A stretch of DNA of 20,874 nt from 2-02-FULL-66-22 sp964576535 (GTDB lineage: Bacteria > Methylomirabilota > Methylomirabilia > Methylomirabilales > 2-02-FULL-66-22): contig CAZNWB010000057.1 in NCBI GenBank assembly GCA_964576535.1, positions 1 through 20,874 on the forward strand. The letters run 5' to 3'. The notes below the pieces were generated by a model. The model was not told where the DNA came from, made no database searches, and was given only the letters and a program-made list of their open reading frames with translations. Of this stretch, positions 9,105 through 15,814 are shown one piece after another; the first letter of the stretch is position 1; the number at the start of each line of letters is the position of its first letter. A program made the position numbers and the translations under genes.

Positions 9105-10936
9105 GTGAGTCCGTTCTTCAAGAATCTGGCCCTCTGGCTGGTGATCGGCCTGATCATGGTGCTGGTGTTCAACATCTTCAACCAGAGCCCGTCCATGCAG
9201 AAGGAGCTGATCTTCAGCGACTTCATGACCAAGGTGGAGCGGGGCGAGGTCAGCGAGGTCACCATCAAGGGCAATGACATCACCGGGCGGCTGACCGATA
9301 ACTCGGTCTTCCGGACGTACACGGCCGATGACAAGGACATGATCGGTCTGCTGCGGCGGCAGGGGGTGAAGATCACGGCCAAGCCGGCGGAGGGGAACCC
9401 CTGGTACGTGCAGGCCCTTCTCTCCTGGCTGCCCATGCTCCTGTTCATCGGGGTCTGGATCTTCTTCATGCGGCAGATGCAGGGGGGCGGGGCCAAGGCC
9501 CTCTCCTTCGGGAAGAGCCGGGCGCGCCTGCAGTCCGACAAGCAGAACAAGATCACCTTCGCCGACGTGGCGGGGGTGGACGAGGCCAAGGACGAGCTGC
9601 AGGAGATCATCGAGTTCCTGAAAGACCCGCAGAAGTTCCAGAAACTGGGCGGGCGCATCCCCAAGGGGGTCCTGCTCATGGGCCCCCCGGGGACCGGGAA
9701 GACCCTGCTGGCCCGGGCCATCGCGGGCGAGGCCAACGTGCCCTTCTTCTCCATCTCGGGCTCGGACTTCGTGGAAATGTTCGTGGGCGTCGGCGCCTCC
9801 CGGGTCCGGGACCTCTTCGAGCAGGGCAAGAAGAACGCTCCCTGCATCATCTTCATGGACGAGATCGACGCCGTCGGGCGCCACCGGGNNNNNNNNNNGG
9901 GGCGGGCCTGGGCGGCGGCCACGACGAGCGCGAGCAGACGCTGAATCAGCTCTTGGTCGAGATGGACGGGTTCGAGTCCAACGAGGGCGTCATCCTCATC
10001 GCCGCCACGAACCGGCCGGACGTGCTGGACCCCGCGCTCCTCCGGCCGGGCCGCTTCGACCGGCAGGTGGTGGTGGCGCGCCCCGACGTGAGGGGCCGCG
10101 AGGGGATCCTGAAGGTCCACACCAAGAAGATCCCCCTGGGACCGGACGTGGACCTCCAGGTCCTGGCGCGGGGCACCCCCGGGTTCTCGGGCGCCGACCT
10201 GGCCAATCTGGTGAACGAGGGGGCGCTCCTGGCGGCCCGGGCCAACAAGAAGTTCGTGGAGATGTCGGATTTCGAGAACGCCAAGGACAAGGTCCTGATG
10301 GGCGTGGAGCGGAAGAGCCTGGTGATCAGCGCCAAGGAGCGGAAGATCACCGCCTACCACGAGGCGGGCCACGCCCTGGTGGCGAAGCTGTTGCCGGGGA
10401 CGGACCCCATCCACAAGGTGACCATCATCCCGCGCGGCCGGGCCCTGGGGGTGACACAGCAGCTCCCGGCCGAGGACAAGCACAACTACTCCAAGGAATA
10501 CCTGTTGAACGACATCGCCATCCTGTACGGCGGACGCATCGCCGAGGAGATCGTCTTCGGCCTGCCGGAGGTGACGACGGGGGCCATGAACGATATCGAG
10601 CGGGCCACCGAGCTGGCGCGCAAGATGGTCTGCGAGTGGGGGATGAGCGAACGCATGGGCCCCTTGCAGTTCGGGAAGCGGGAAGAGATGATCTTCCTGG
10701 GGAGAGAGATCGCCCAGCACCAGGATTACAGCGAACAGACGGCGATGGATATCGACCGCGAGGTTCGCCGCTTCATCATGGAGAATTACGAGCGGGCCAA
10801 GGAGATCGTCCAGGGCCATCAGGAGAAGCTGCATCGATTGGCCGAGGCCCTCCTGGAACGCGAGGTCCTGGATGGTTCGCAAATCGACACGATCGTGAGT
10901 GGGGCCGGATCCCCGGCGCCCGCGGCTGCGGCGTAG
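9105..10936 (+). CDS. ftsH: ATP-dependent zinc metalloprotease FtsH
   Basis: FtsH is a membrane-anchored hexameric AAA+ protease that degrades misassembled membrane proteins and some short-lived regulators. Two membrane segments (about 8-26 and 104-122) flank a periplasmic domain. Walker A is GPPGTGKT (193-200), the pore loop FVEMFVG (222-228) and Walker B D252/E253. Beyond the assembly gap come the second region of homology and the zinc site HEAGH (H415, E416, H419 after correction) with third ligand D493. Ten N at 9889-9898 throw the written sequence out of frame. Deleting the N and one G restores the family consensus GRHRGAGLGGGHDERE and gives 606 residues, so the gene is almost certainly intact. 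The GTG start has GGAGGG about 8 bases upstream. It follows hpt; the expected folP downstream is absent. Confidence 0.95.
9889..9898. other. Assembly gap of 10 N inside ftsH
   Basis: The gap sits between CACCGGG and GGGGCGGGCCTG, that is, inside a G run. FtsH homology leaves no missing residues across it, and the flanks overlap by one G. The true gap length is therefore about minus one base, and the N run is a scaffolding artefact. Confidence 0.9.
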
Positions 10937-10946
10937 TACTTGAAAA

Positions 10947-10991
10947 CGCCCTTGGCAAAGGGCGATCCGTATCGGGGGAAACCCGATACGG
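10947..10991 (+). terminator. Tandem hairpins after ftsH
   Basis: Two perfect stems follow the ftsH stop by 10 bases. The first is CGCCCTT/AAGGGCG with loop GGCA (10947-10964). The second is CCGTATCGGG/CCCGATACGG with loop GGAAA (10967-10991). The second is followed by ATTATGAAATCAA, not a T tract. They may end or attenuate the ftsH transcript, or protect its 3' end. A structured RNA element cannot be excluded, but no known riboswitch consensus is recognised. Confidence 0.5.
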
Positions 10992-11370
10992 GATTATGAA
11001 ATCAAGCACGTAGCCGCCTCGTCCGGTCGCCGGCCCCGCTGCCCGCCCCGGGTGGGGCCCCACGGGATGTCCAGGCGCCGCGAGACAACGATCCGAATGA
11101 CCAATGGGGACGGGGTCGCCATCACCGGCGCCGGCACTGGGTGCGCACCGGTGAACACCACGCGTCTCGGGGGGGCCGCGGCCTCGCGGGGCGCGGGGCC
11201 CGCCATAGCTTCGTTCCACGCCCCGCCCCGCCTGTCTCAGGTTCCCGCACCCCCCCAGCCTGAGTTTGGAATCTCGCCCGGGGCTCCGGCCGGCCGGCTC
11301 GCGCTCCGGCCGACGCACCGGGACGTAACGAAGCGCGTCCCTTCTCGCAGTCCCAAGAAAGTGTGACGGG
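10992..11370. other. Long non-coding spacer at the usual folP position
   Basis: Together with the preceding hairpins this makes a 434-bp gap. The frames that stay open here give arginine-, proline- and glycine-rich translations with no family motif and no dihydropteroate synthase signature. A 12-bp palindrome GTGGGGCCCCAC lies at 11052-11063, a CACCGG/CCGGTG stem at 11123-11153 and a CTCAGG/CCTGAG stem at 11236-11263. No promoter or RNA gene is recognised. It could be decayed coding DNA or an untranslated leader for cdaA. Confidence 0.5.
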
Positions 11371-12204
11371 ATGCTGGATCTTCTCTTCCAGTTTCGCTGG
11401 ATCGACGCGCTCGACATCCTGATCGTCGCCTTCGCCGTCTACCAGATCATCCTGGCCCTCCGCGGGACCCGGGCCTTCCATATGCTCCTGGGCCTCGCCC
11501 TGCTGTACCTGGCGTCGCGGGTCTCGCTGCGGCTTGGCCTCGTGACCCTGAACTGGGCGCTCTCCAACCTGCTGGCGGTGTGGTTCCTCTCCATCATCAT
11601 CCTGTTCCAGCCCGAACTGCGCCGGGCCCTGGCCAGCGTGGGGCGGCGGGGAAGCCTCCTCCGGGCCTTCTCCCGCTATCAGGAGGCCCATATGATCGAC
11701 GAGGTCGTGCGGGCCGTTACCTCCCTCGCGGCCAAGAAGATCGGGTCCATCATCGTGGTGGAGCGGGAGTCGCGTCTCACCGACAGCGTGTATTCCGGAA
11801 CGACCGTGGATGCCCTGGTCTCCCGGCGCCTGCTGGAGTCCATCTTTTACCCCTACTCGCCGCTTCACGATGGGGCGGTCATCCTCAGCCGGGACCGGAT
11901 CCTGGCGGCGGCCTGCTTCCTGCCCCTGAGCATTAATCCCGAACTCCCCCGGGATCTGGGGACGCGCCACCGGGCGGCGGTCGGCATCACCGAGGAGAGC
12001 GACGCCATCGCGATCGTCGTCTCGGAGGAGACGGGCATGATCTCCCTGGTCGTCGGAGGGGAGATCACCCGGAACCTGGACGCCGCGACCCTGCGACAGC
12101 GGCTGAGCGAGCTGCTGGGACCCCCGCCGCGGGCGTTTGGCTGGCGGAAGTCCCCGCGGCCTCGCCCGGTTGCCCTCGGGGCGGAGCAGAGGGGCTCGAA
12201 ATAA
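11371..12204 (+). CDS. cdaA: Diadenylate cyclase CdaA (DacA)
   Basis: CdaA condenses two ATP into c-di-AMP, the second messenger that controls potassium and osmolyte transport and cell-wall homeostasis. The 277-residue product has three N-terminal membrane helices (about 13-31, 36-57, 62-80) and a cytosolic DAC domain with both catalytic motifs: DGA at 167-169 (SPLHDGAVI) and RHR at 199-201 (GTRHRAAVG). Length and layout match the CdaA class rather than DisA or CdaS. cdaR follows after 2 bases and glmM after that. In Firmicutes this trio makes a membrane complex in which CdaR and GlmM modulate the cyclase. The same order here suggests the same link (inference). The Shine-Dalgarno is weak (GACGGG), and the long spacer upstream could hold its promoter. 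Confidence 0.95.
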   Translation: MLDLLFQFRWIDALDILIVAFAVYQIILALRGTRAFHMLLGLALLYLASRVSLRLGLVTLNWALSNLLAVWFLSIIILFQPELRRALASVGRRGSLLRAFSRYQEAHMIDEVVRAVTSLAAKKIGSIIVVERESRLTDSVYSGTTVDALVSRRLLESIFYPYSPLHDGAVILSRDRILAAACFLPLSINPELPRDLGTRHRAAVGITEESDAIAIVVSEETGMISLVVGGEITRNLDAATLRQRLSELLGPPPRAFGWRKSPRPRPVALGAEQRGSK

Positions 12205-12206
12205 CG

Positions 12207-12857
12207 ATGCGGGACTGGCTGCTGAACAATCTCGAGTTGAAGCTCGTGTCGGTCGTCCTGGCGGTCTTCCTGTGGGCCGTGGTTCTGGGCGAGCAAAAGG
12301 TTGACGTGACGATCAGCATCCCCCTGGAGATCAAGGACCTCTCCCGGAACCTGGTCATGGTCAACGACCCGACCGATACCCTGCACGTCCGCCTGCGCGG
12401 CCCCAAGACGTTGGTCTCCACGCTGGGGCCGCGCGAGGTGGTGCTGACGGAGATGCCCAAGACCTTCGTGGAAGGGGAGAACGTGCTCCAGATGCGGCCG
12501 GAGGCGGTTCGCGTTCCTCGGGGGATCGAGGTCGTGGATGTCAACCCTCGGAGGGTGCGCGTGGTTCTGGACGCCATTGTGGAGCGGGAGCTCGAGGTCA
12601 GCCCGCGCATCGAGGGAGTCCCCGCCAAGGGGTTCGTGGTGAAGCGGGTGACGTCGAGCCCGGCGCGCATCCGCATGGCCGGCCCGAAAAGCGAGCTCCG
12701 CCGGCTCGCCCGGGTCTACACCCTCCCAATCAGCCTGGATGGACACAGCGCCTCCTTCACCACCCGGGCGATGCTGGAGCCGCAGGGGCGCCAGATCCGC
12801 ACGCTCGAAGAGGTTTCCATCGTCGTGGCAGTGGAAATCGCATTCCGGAAATCCTAA
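12207..12857 (+). CDS. cdaR: YbbR-domain protein CdaR, regulator of CdaA
   Basis: The 216-residue product has one N-terminal membrane anchor (about 9-28, LELKLVSVVLAVFLWAVVLG) followed by extracytoplasmic beta-rich YbbR repeats. Two to two-and-a-half repeats are recognisable, fewer than the four of the Bacillus protein. CdaR binds CdaA in the membrane and tunes c-di-AMP synthesis. The start codon is 2 bases after the cdaA stop, so the two are translationally linked. Its TAA overlaps the first bases of the GTTCGGT word repeat. YbbR sequence is poorly conserved, so the assignment rests on the anchor, the size, the position and the LRGPK/PRRVRVVLDA-type strands. Confidence 0.88.
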   Translation: MRDWLLNNLELKLVSVVLAVFLWAVVLGEQKVDVTISIPLEIKDLSRNLVMVNDPTDTLHVRLRGPKTLVSTLGPREVVLTEMPKTFVEGENVLQMRPEAVRVPRGIEVVDVNPRRVRVVLDAIVERELEVSPRIEGVPAKGFVVKRVTSSPARIRMAGPKSELRRLARVYTLPISLDGHSASFTTRAMLEPQGRQIRTLEEVSIVVAVEIAFRKS

Positions 12858-12984
12858 AGGCGTTCGACCGTTCGGTAGTTCGGTTGTTCGGTGGTTCCTG
12901 GAACGACCGAACGCTCGAACCACCGGGACCCACGGCACCGCGGTGGATACCCACCGCCGTGGCGTGGGAGCCCCGAACGCTTTT
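12855..12984. repeat. GTTCGGTN octamer palindrome, cdaR-glmM gap
   Basis: Five tandem degenerate octamers of the type NGTTCGGT (12861-12900) are followed by three in the opposite sense (12901-12924). The inner 24 positions pair at 19. A second hairpin with 16-bp arms (12931-12946 and 12951-12966, 14 of 16 paired) comes next. An outermost arm AAAGGCGTTCG (12856-12866) pairs with CGAACGCTTTT (12974-12984) at 10 of 11. The whole gap is thus one nested fold that begins at the cdaR stop codon and ends at the glmM ribosome site. A sister element lies at 19389-19464. Confidence 0.75.
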
Positions 12985-12994
12985 GAGGGGTGAG

Positions 12995-14344
12995 ATGGAT
13001 CGTTTATTTGGGACGGATGGGGTCCGCGGCATCGCCAACCAGGAGCCCATGACCCCCGAAACCGTCGTCAAGCTTGGCCGGGCGGTCGCCCACCTGTTCA
13101 AGGCGCCCGGGGACCGGCGGAGCATCGTCATCGGGAAGGACACCCGGCTCACCGGCTACATGTTGGAGACAGCCCTGACGGCCGGGATCACCTCGATGGG
13201 GGTGGACGTCCTCCTGGTGGGCGTGCTTCCCACGCCCGGAATCGCCTTCATCACCCGGAGCCTTCGCGCCGACGCGGGGGTCGTCATCTCCGCCTCGCAC
13301 AACACATTCGAGGACAACGGGATCAAGTTCTTCTCCGGGGACGGGCTGAAGCTGCCGGATGCGATGGAGGCCCAGATCGAAGAGCTGATCGCCACCGGCG
13401 AGATCGATCGGATCCGCCCCGGGGCCCACGAGATCGGCAAGGCGTATCGGATCAGCGACGCCGGAGGGCGGTATATCGAGTTCGCCAAGAACACGTTTCC
13501 AAAGCGGCTGAGTCTTCGTGGGCTCAAGATCGTGGTGGATTGCGCCCATGGTGCCACCTACCGGGTCTCGCCCACGGTCTTGCGGGAGCTTGGGGCGGAG
13601 GTGGTGGCCCTGAACGTGGCGCCGGACGGCCTGAACATCAATGCCACGTGCGGGTCGCTCTTTCCTGAGGTGGTGCAGCAGGCCGTGGTGGCCGAGGGGG
13701 CGAACGTGGGGTTCACCCACGACGGGGACGGGGACCGGTTGCTGTGTGCGGACGAGCGTGGCGGCCTGGCGGATGGGGACCAGATCCTGGCCCTGTGTGC
13801 CCTGGACATGCTGGCGGAGGGTCGCCTGCCGAGCCGGACGGTGGTTGCCACGGTGATGAGCAATGTCGGTCTGGAGGTTGCCATGGGACAGGCCGGCATT
13901 CGGGTCGTGCGGACGCCGGTAGGGGACCGACCGGTGCTGGAGGAGATGCTCCGGGGCGGGCACGCCCTGGGTGGCGAGCAGTCCGGGCACGTCATCTACG
14001 CGGAGCATAACACGACGGGGGACGGGATCGTGACCGCCCTGCAGGTGCTGGCAGCGATGTTGCGGGCCGGCAAGCCCCTCTCCGAACTGGCAGCCTGCAT
14101 GCCCCGCTTCCCCCAGGTGCTGGAGAATGTGCCGGTCCGGCGAAAGGAGGATCTCCAGAGCCTTCCGGGTGTCCAGGCGCAGATTCGGGCGGCTGAAGGG
14201 GCCCTGGCGGGCGCGGGGCGGGTCCTGGTGCGCTATTCGGGCACGGAGGCACTGGCGCGCGTCATGGTCGAGGGTCCGGACGAGACCACCATTCGCCACT
14301 GGGCCGGGGCGATCGCGGCCGCGATCCGGGAGGCCCTCGGATAA
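12995..14344 (+). CDS. glmM: Phosphoglucosamine mutase GlmM
   Basis: GlmM interconverts glucosamine-6-phosphate and glucosamine-1-phosphate on the way to UDP-GlcNAc for peptidoglycan and lipopolysaccharide. The 449-residue product is of normal length. The active-site phosphoserine is S101 in SASHN. The metal loop DGDGDR is at 243-248, followed by a GGEQSGH sugar-binding segment and a C-terminal phosphate-binding RYSGTEA. The last motif usually ends in P (SGTEP); the alanine here is a small departure. The ATG at 12995 gives the family N terminus MDRLFGTDGVRG and has GAGGGG just upstream; a longer reading frame upstream runs through repeat DNA and is rejected. GlmM is also a known inhibitor of CdaA, which fits the cdaA-cdaR-glmM order. 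Confidence 0.96.
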   Translation: MDRLFGTDGVRGIANQEPMTPETVVKLGRAVAHLFKAPGDRRSIVIGKDTRLTGYMLETALTAGITSMGVDVLLVGVLPTPGIAFITRSLRADAGVVISASHNTFEDNGIKFFSGDGLKLPDAMEAQIEELIATGEIDRIRPGAHEIGKAYRISDAGGRYIEFAKNTFPKRLSLRGLKIVVDCAHGATYRVSPTVLRELGAEVVALNVAPDGLNINATCGSLFPEVVQQAVVAEGANVGFTHDGDGDRLLCADERGGLADGDQILALCALDMLAEGRLPSRTVVATVMSNVGLEVAMGQAGIRVVRTPVGDRPVLEEMLRGGHALGGEQSGHVIYAEHNTTGDGIVTALQVLAAMLRAGKPLSELAACMPRFPQVLENVPVRRKEDLQSLPGVQAQIRAAEGALAGAGRVLVRYSGTEALARVMVEGPDETTIRHWAGAIAAAIREALG

Positions 14345-14450
14345 GAACCGACAGGGACAGCCGAAAACACCGAGAGCCGACCGCGACAGGGACAGGGACA
14401 TCCGGAAGAACCTGAGAGCCGCGAGCCGAGAGCCGAGAGGGGAGCCCGAG
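14345..14450. repeat. GACAGG/GAGCCGAG word repeat, glmM-pdxJ gap
   Basis: Directly after the glmM stop come words of the type ACCGACAGGGACAG, repeated to about 14400. They are followed by a GAGAGCCGCGAGCCGAGAGC block at 14414-14433, identical to the one before tilS (6819-6839). There is no strong internal palindrome. It is non-coding, and the rest of the gap to 14490 is ordinary leader. Confidence 0.6.
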
Positions 14451-14490
14451 AGATGCCTTCCGGGGATTGGCAGAACGGGGTGAGGTGACG

Positions 14491-15219
14491 ATGATCTTGT
14501 TCGTAGGGTTGGATCACTTGGCCGCCTTGCGGCAGGCGGGGGTGGCGCGAGACCCGGATCCCGTGATCGCTGCAGCCCTGGCCGAGTTGGCAGGCGCGGG
14601 CGGCATCACCATCACGCTTGGGCGGGAGCGGACCGGAATGCAGGAGCGGGACCTGCGCCTGCTGCGGGAGACGGCCCGGGCCCCCCTGAACGTTTGCCTG
14701 CCCCCGCAGGACGAGTGGGTCAAGCTGGCGCTGGCGGTCCGACCGGACCTGGTCACGCTGGTCCCGGAGACGCGCGAAGGCCTCGGTGCCGAGCGGGGTC
14801 TGGACGTGGAGGATCGCCGTGGCGAGATTGCGCGCATCATCGAAATGTTGAAGTCGGCCGGCATTCCCCTCAGTGTCCTGGTGGAGGCGGCACCCGGCCA
14901 GGTCAAGGCCGCCCAACGGGCTGGCACAGCAGCCGTCCAGTTGCATACCGGACGGTTCTGCTGGGCCGACAACCCCGCAGCCCGGGCCAGCGAGCTCGAT
15001 CGGCTGGTCAACGCCGCAAAGCTGGCACACAAGCTGGGACTGACCGTACATGCCGGGGGCGGCCTGGGTCCCGAGACCCTGGGTGAGATCGCCCCGATCG
15101 CGGAGATCGGGGCGGTTCATGTCGGGCACGCCTTCATTGCGCGTGCCCTGCTGGTCGGGATCAGGGAGGCGGTAAGGGACCTGTTGCGCATCCTGTCCCG
15201 CGCAGGGGGCCAGGCATGA
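14491..15219 (+). CDS. pdxJ: PdxJ homologue with catalytic residues missing
   Basis: PdxJ normally condenses 1-deoxyxylulose-5-phosphate with 3-amino-1-hydroxyacetone phosphate to give pyridoxine 5'-phosphate. This 242-residue protein aligns almost gap-free with E. coli PdxJ as I recall it (offset three residues) and keeps DH (8-9), DPDPV, GLDV, LHTG and VGHAFIARA. However, residues matching the active site are replaced: N9 to G6, R20 to G17, H45 to T42, R47 to G44, H52 to G49, E72 to C69, E153 to Q150 and H193 to G190. It is probably inactive for the standard reaction or has a changed one. The ATG at 14491 follows TGAGGTG and gives the family N terminus. It sits in the normal pdxJ-acpS position, with its stop overlapping the acpS start (ATGA). 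The frame is intact, so it is not a decaying pseudogene by appearance. Confidence 0.85.
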   Translation: MILFVGLDHLAALRQAGVARDPDPVIAAALAELAGAGGITITLGRERTGMQERDLRLLRETARAPLNVCLPPQDEWVKLALAVRPDLVTLVPETREGLGAERGLDVEDRRGEIARIIEMLKSAGIPLSVLVEAAPGQVKAAQRAGTAAVQLHTGRFCWADNPAARASELDRLVNAAKLAHKLGLTVHAGGGLGPETLGEIAPIAEIGAVHVGHAFIARALLVGIREAVRDLLRILSRAGGQA

Positions 15220-15593
15220 TTCTCGGGCTCGGCACCGACCTGGTGGCTGTGCCGCGCCTGGAGGCGGTGCTGTCGCGGCATCGGGAGCGATTCCTGGGTC
15301 GGGTCTTCACCCCGGCGGAGCAGGCCGACTGCCTCTCCCGGGCACAGCCGGCAAGGCACTTGGCCGCGCGTCTCGCGGCGAAGGAGGCGGCCATGAAGGC
15401 CCTCGGCACCGGGTGGGGGCTGGGCATCCGGTGGCAGGACGTGGAGGTGCAGTCGGGAGGTGCGGTCCCGCCCGTCTTGCGCCTGTCCGGCGCCGCCAGG
15501 GACCGGGCAGATGCCCGAGGGATCCGCCAGGCCCTGGTCAGCCTGTCCCACGATGGGGACTACGCCATCGCCGTCGTGGTGGCAACCGACTAG
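15216..15593 (+). CDS. acpS: Holo-[acyl-carrier-protein] synthase AcpS
   Basis: AcpS transfers 4'-phosphopantetheine from CoA to a serine of apo-ACP, activating fatty-acid synthesis. The 125-residue product has the family size and motifs: GLGTDLV with magnesium ligand D8, FTPAEQADCL (31-40), and RLAAKEAAMKALG with E57 and K61. The C-terminal SLSHDGDYAIAVVV strand pair is also typical. The start overlaps the stop of the pdxJ homologue by four bases (ATGA), so the two are translationally coupled, a common arrangement for this pair. A large word-repeat palindrome follows before nnr. Confidence 0.95.
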   Translation: MILGLGTDLVAVPRLEAVLSRHRERFLGRVFTPAEQADCLSRAQPARHLAARLAAKEAAMKALGTGWGLGIRWQDVEVQSGGAVPPVLRLSGAARDRADARGIRQALVSLSHDGDYAIAVVVATD

Positions 15594-15614
15594 CCCGGGT
15601 TCAAGGTGTATTGG

Positions 15615-15780
15615 ACCGAAGGCGTACGAATGTACGAGGGTACGAATGTACGGTTCAAATGCGGCATGCGAATTGCGGAATGCGGAATTCTGTCTGTTCC
15701 ATTCCGCATTCGGGTACCCTTTGGGTGTTCCGAATTCCGCATTTGTACGGTCCATTCGTACGTTCGTACTCTCGTACGGG
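15615..15780. repeat. Large nested palindrome of GTACGAAT and GCGGAAT words
   Basis: Outer arms of 42 bp (15623-15664 and 15737-15778) are complementary at about 35 of 42 positions and consist of degenerate GTACGAATGTACGAGG words. Inner arms of about 13 bp made of GCGGAATGCGGAAT words (15675-15688 and 15699-15711) pair at 12 of 13. The element fills most of the 221-bp acpS-nnr gap and could extrude as a cruciform or fold in RNA. It starts about 20 bases after the acpS stop. The open frames across it are by-products of the words. Confidence 0.75.
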
Positions 15781-15814
15781 GTCTGCGTGCGCGTCGCCCG
15801 TTGAGGGCTGAATC

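Noticed and set aside
9044..10882. A 612-codon minus-strand frame opposite ftsH.
   Set aside because: It runs through the N gap, has no recognisable domain, and the opposite strand encodes FtsH unambiguously.
10992..11370. A c-di-AMP (ydaO) or other known riboswitch before cdaA.
   Set aside because: No known consensus core could be recognised; only simple GC-rich stems are seen.
12884..12994. An N-terminal extension of GlmM by 37 residues.
   Set aside because: It would translate the repeat palindrome. The family N terminus begins at 12995 with its own ribosome site.
15655..15811. Short plus-strand frames in the acpS-nnr gap.
   Set aside because: The translations are just the GTACGAAT/GCGGAAT words read as codons, with no ribosome site or homology.
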